Origin: Spinellus fusiger
Lineage: Eukaryota > Mucoromycota > Mucoromycetes > Mucorales > Phycomycetaceae
Direction of reading: 5' to 3'
DNA: 64,000 nucleotides
NCBI GenBank assembly: GCA_025094145.1
Contig: JALLLS010000073.1
Coordinates: forward strand, 62,001 to 126,000
The notes under the pieces are model-generated. The model made no database searches. It had not been told where the DNA came from and was given only the letters and a program-made list of their open reading frames with translations. How positions within the stretch are numbered: position 1 is the stretch's first letter; every line of letters starts with the position of its first letter. Positions 59,700 through 64,000 of this stretch are shown piece after piece. Made by a program: the position numbers and the translations under genes.

Positions 59700-59950
59700 G
59701 ACCTGCAGCCACACCCACACACAACCTATCTTCATAAAGGGTAGAATTAAATACCCTACTAGTTATCTTCCCAACAAATTCTATAAAATCGCTACATTGG
59801 ACCTAACGCTGTAACAGATCTGGTACAGACTGCTAATTAAGGAAAGGCTTTTAGACACAGAAACTAACTGTTGCATAAAACAAGTAAATTATCTACCGCT
59901 GTTCACAAGATACCACTGTTCTTGTCAAGATATTAATAGTGTATTTTAAT
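59700..59950 (+). pseudogene. Possible decayed LINE reverse-transcriptase fragment
   Basis: A plus-strand frame reads PIFIKGRIKYPTSYLPNKFY, then KIATLDLTL, a stop, and QIWYRLLIKERLLDTETNC, which recalls the P..KKG....YRPISL...YKI...ER block of LINE reverse transcriptases. No catalytic motif remains. Confidence 0.3.
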
Positions 59951-60209
59951 AGATACTTGTAATATAGAATACCTTGGGGATTGTCAATAATGAAGATTAT
60001 ATTTTGTGTGCAGTGCTCACCATGACATGCAATCAAATAAAATGTGTGAAGCCTCCACATAAAAAAAAGGATTAAGGTAATATACTATGTCATTTCACTT
60101 AAGATCTCTCTTTATACTCACTATAGCATTTTTAAATACATCTATAATAAAAAGATATTGACTGTGATAACTTTATATTAAGTGTGCTTTTATAGAGTTT
60201 ATTCTAAGG
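59951..60209. other. AT-rich spacer
   Basis: No feature supported. Confidence 0.4.
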
Positions 60210-60440
60210 ACTATACACACCAGAAGATTTTTCTCGCCTTTAAGCGATGATATCTCCTTCCTCTTACGTCCAAAAACATTTTGCCCTTTTATGGAACTGT
60301 ATTTAAAACTAAAAAGTTTGTAAGTATCTGTACACACCAGGATATTTTTCTGGCCTTTAATAAGTGACACAATCATCCCTTTACGTCCATCCCGAATTTT
60401 GCCCTTACATGGAACTGTGTTTAAAATCAAAAGGTCTGCG
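60210..60440 (-). repeat. Two tandem R1 units
   Basis: On the minus strand two units of about 110 bases follow each other, both with TTCCATaaaaGGGCAAAAT-like and GGACGTAA blocks and ending CTGGTGTGTA. A continuous frame crosses both (VPCKGKIRDGRKGMIVSLIK, then YSSIKGQNVFGRKRKEISSL), giving a repeated peptide. Confidence 0.6.
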
Positions 60441-60484
60441 GATATCCAAATATTTGTTTCCTTTTGTGGATACCTCAATATCAA

Positions 60485-63400
60485 ATTGTATTATCAATGG
60501 AATATATTGTTTACGAATAATATTGTTGATTGTAATAGTATAGCTAATACTATATTATGACTATAGCCACTGCATAAGTGCATTCCCTCATAGCAATAGA
60601 ATCTATACCCTAAAAGCCTTGTGATTTATTCTTGGGAGATAGATAAATATGCTTAGGAGTATAATCTAGACATTATTGACCTTGTAGAAGACCACCTAAG
60701 ACTGACTTGAGAGCCTCTGCTTAATAACAATACAATGAGTGTCTTGTGGAATACATTGAGCTCAAGTCCAGATGAAGACACTCCTTACCTTTTTATTACT
60801 AGAATAGTCCTTGGTAGTGTCTATTACTTCCTTCTATTGTTTCTCTTTGTCAATAATAGCACATTACCTTGCTCAGATATGCTTATTTTGAACAGTATTT
60901 GGGTGAAGTTGTATGTGCAGTGTGGAAAATAACAAGAGGAGGAGAATATCAAAACAAATAATAATGTTTCATCTATTATTCTGGTAATCTACTACACTAT
61001 AGCCTCCACTCATAAAATTCACAAGTCAAACAATTCACACTCTATTTGCCTTGGACCTAAAAGACAGTATTAGAAACAATACTTAGTTATCATTAAGTAC
61101 TATTGTTAATACCAGTTACAATAACATAGTTGTTAAAGTGATTATTAATATTGAGTCAATGAATGGCTATACTTCTCTTAATATAAGTAGGTTTGGTTCT
61201 ATTTTTTAGACAATGACCACCAGAGTTAATTCAGTCCTATAATAAATCTTTCTTAAGCAATGTCATACTGCAAATACTATGGGCTTAAGGATAACATATT
61301 ATGTTAAACAATAAATCCAGTGTCTGAATTTTAGTATCGGCTTTATTTCTTCCTTTTATATTCAACTTTATAGCGTTTAATTGCAGTCGATAGTTATTGC
61401 TAGAATAGGCAAGTAAAGTTCGAAATAGACCATTTAAATAGCGAAAAAGCCTTCTCAAACACATTAGCCAATCATAATAATATTGTAATTTTATTCTCAG
61501 GATATTTCCTTATATATTCCAAAAATTTCCTGGTGTGTAAATAGGGCATTTAATAATACTCTATTGACACACACAAGATAGCTGACAGTATAGTATTCTT
61601 ATTAATACTATAGGTTGTAATATACAATACTCTTTTATACTTTTAAAGCAAAATAAAGTCATATAGAATTTGATATTGGATTCTAACATGTACCTCTTAA
61701 AAATTAAAGGGCTTGCTTTATCAACATAAGTTTCATAGACATATTGTTCAAGCGCTTAAGGCTAGATTAGTTCATTGTTACTGAATGATAAGTATTACGA
61801 ATATTATCATCTTTAACTTTTTTTCTGTTTTACTGCTCAGCTTTATGTGTTTTCTCTGTACCCATCCAATAAACGTATATTAGAGTTTTATTTTATTTTA
61901 AAAAAATCACAAAAGAAAACATTCGAAATTATAATATACAATAGTCTCAGCCTGCTCTCCACACACAGAATTTTTTCTGAAGCCACTAAAGGAATATGTA
62001 AGATAGACAAATAAATATAAATTTATGTCTTAACATTGTAAAATAATTATTTGCTTATTTTATCTCTTATAGTTTGTATTTCTAACTACTCTACTCATAA
62101 CAAAATAATGTGTGTCTTACCTTCCTGATGAAGAATACAAGAGGCTTTCAATGACATCTTGTAGAACGTTACTTTTTTTGTTTGTTTGAATTCTTTTCAA
62201 AAAATACTGTATATTGGATTTTTTAAACAATTTGCACGCCTGATTTATTATTTTGCGTATGCCATGACATTAAAGAAAAGTTTTACAATCTTGCTGCTTT
62301 TACCAAAGATAAAATCTTATTCATAGTAAGATTTAATAAAGCGTTGACTCAAGGGCTAAACACTTATAAGATATTGTCAGAAAAAAGAATGAGATTGTAA
62401 AGTTTTAGAATATTACCTATGTTTAGTATTGGTTGCAAAAACACACCTTTTCAAAGGTTGATTAAAAGATTATATAAAAATATGTGATAATATTTACGCC
62501 GTATTTAGTAATTGACAAATAAAGTTATTATGTTTGTTTTAGGAAAATTGCTTTGAGAGACTCATTGCAGAAAACAATATATCTATTTTAAAACACGGCA
62601 TCTTTCTTCTACGGCATTTATTGATTGTAACAACACGACTAATGTTAGTTCTTTTTTTTTAGCATTTCATTCCATGGATTGAATATTTTGTTTTCTACTA
62701 TTGTTGTTGTGCATATCCCCAGAAAAATATATATGCTCATAGGCATATTCTCTTTAGAAACATAGATTTGACATTTGTTGTATTTTTTGATATCAAGACT
62801 GCTGTTTACATATGAAAGGTCTATCTATAATTACTTATCCATTTTACTCTGTTATATGAAGCTCTATTGTAGGTATATTCCTGGGAGCAACTCTTCTTAG
62901 AGCAACAATAACTGTTGGATATATAAATTCTTAATATAAGCTATAATGAGTTTAGTAGCTGAATTATCATTTAAGTTACGCGAGTATAATTTGTACTCAA
63001 TTCAGTCAAGCCTACTTATCTATGTACTTAACTGCATCCCTTCATACTCGCCACAATAAGTCTTTAAAACTATACCTTTACCAAAAAGGGATACATACTA
63101 AACCCATATTATTAGTATTAAAGAGAAGCTTGACACTCTCTAGACAGTTACTATAGATTTTTTACAGCAATTGAAGCAGTCAAATGGTGTGTGTATTGTC
63201 TTTTCAGAAACCGTAATGTCAAAAGTTCTTTTTATATTCATCCTTTGTCTGAGATCATCCCTATTTTTTCTTTACATTAATGTCAGATGAGTTTAAGTCT
63301 GTGATACTACTAAAAAACGGTCTTGGCATGTATTAGTAAAGGCTAGATTCTTCTCTTTTGTTTTACTTGGCACACAAAAAGGCAACAATTCAGTTAATAC

Positions 63401-64000
63401 ATTTCATTTCTCACAATAAGATTTTCGATCAAACCTTACACGACACATTGGAGAAAAACCTTAATTGATATGGATAAAAGAATAGCTTAATATTGCTTTA
63501 AATAGTATCTCTCTTTCTGTTACAAAACATAGTGGCTGGGAGGAAAATATTAAACAAGATAAAGAGTGAATAAAAACAGTTAGGATACTCTTACAATAGA
63601 AAGATATCTCTAAGAAGAAGGAAATATAGATGAAAACTAAAATTAGAAAAGTGCAGGAGGATTTTCTTAATCATCTTGATAGAAAATAATGGTTGGAGAG
63701 TACTTTTGTTCTATTCACTGACAGTTCCTTCCCCACTATTTAACTGGCAAACTCATATTCTCTCTAATATTGTCCCTTTAAAAATAAACTCAGTGCTGGT
63801 CTATATCAACGTGGCTATTTAAATTGCTAAAAAGTTAAAATGGTGATATTTCGTGGCTCATATTGTCTATTTCTTCTGGGCATTTATCGGACCACTTATT
63901 TGTATTCTATTTGTAGGTTTGTACTGTCTCTATTCTTCTCTTTTGTCTGTTTTAGTACTATAATGCGAGTAGGGTCTAGTTTGACTATTCTTTTTAATTA
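60485..64000. other. AT-rich region, no gene seen
   Basis: One R1 fragment near 61525-61550. Open frames such as 60735-60932 have no family resemblance. No tRNA or rRNA gene was recognised. Confidence 0.45.

Noticed and set aside
60735..60932. 65-codon open frame with a hydrophobic segment
   Set aside because: AT-rich chance frame without start context, neighbours or family resemblance.

Overview
The window is nuclear DNA of a filamentous fungus, most likely an early-diverging one (Mucoromycota, probably Mucorales). Genes are split by many very short introns (about 44-110 bases, mostly GTAAGT...TAG or CAG) and sit in AT-rich spacers. The gene set (CSL factor, EFA6-like Sec7-PH protein, DUF3020 protein, MATE carrier, divergent P450, RegA-like phosphodiesterase) and the relic mix (Fanzor-like, Tc1/mariner, Helitron, Mutator-like, LINE) fit that assignment. 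The species cannot be named from the sequence alone.

Layout, left to right. 1-2000: 3' part of a Sec7-PH Arf-GEF gene. 2640-3110: a Fanzor-like relic. 3507-3840: a dispersed repeat. 4198-5368: a DUF3020 protein gene, convergent with uroporphyrinogen-III synthase (5614-6402, minus). 6691-7105: a second Fanzor-like relic. 7222-16078: left arm of a large inverted duplication, holding a possible gene fragment, a Helitron relic, a Tc1 relic and a nearly complete two-ORF LINE. 18057-19716: MATE transporter. 19969-20964: a 1-kb Tc1 relic with clear terminal repeats. 23563-25668: nine-exon P450. 25669-30427: gene-poor. 30428-33179 (minus): receiver-like plus cyclic-nucleotide phosphodiesterase. 33906-35025 (minus): a small CM1 (gamma-tubulin-complex binding) protein. 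36109-37075 (minus): the best preserved Fanzor-like relic. 37562-38290 (minus): an unidentified 242-codon ORF. 38335-43076: right arm of the inverted duplication, with the LINE internally deleted. 43533-46589: a decaying kinesin-14 gene. 46842-49805: Tc1 and Mutator-like relics. 49971-50700: dispersed repeats. 51353-52291: Qc-SNARE of the syntaxin-8 type. 52657-56209 (minus): CSL transcription factor. 56303-64000: AT-rich DNA with repeats and decayed LINE traces.

The intact genes do unrelated housekeeping and signalling jobs: membrane traffic (Arf-GEF, SNARE), haem synthesis and a haem enzyme (HEM4, P450), cAMP signalling, microtubule nucleation, drug/metabolite export and transcription. There is no operon-like grouping. 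The most unusual content is the density of RuvC/zinc-ribbon (Fanzor-like) relics, at least three from apparently different subfamilies, and the 36-kb inverted-repeat architecture whose inner edges coincide with LINE 3' ends. All Fanzor-like copies look inactive. Exon borders were worked out by eye from splice consensus, reading-frame continuity and family knowledge; no database search was possible.
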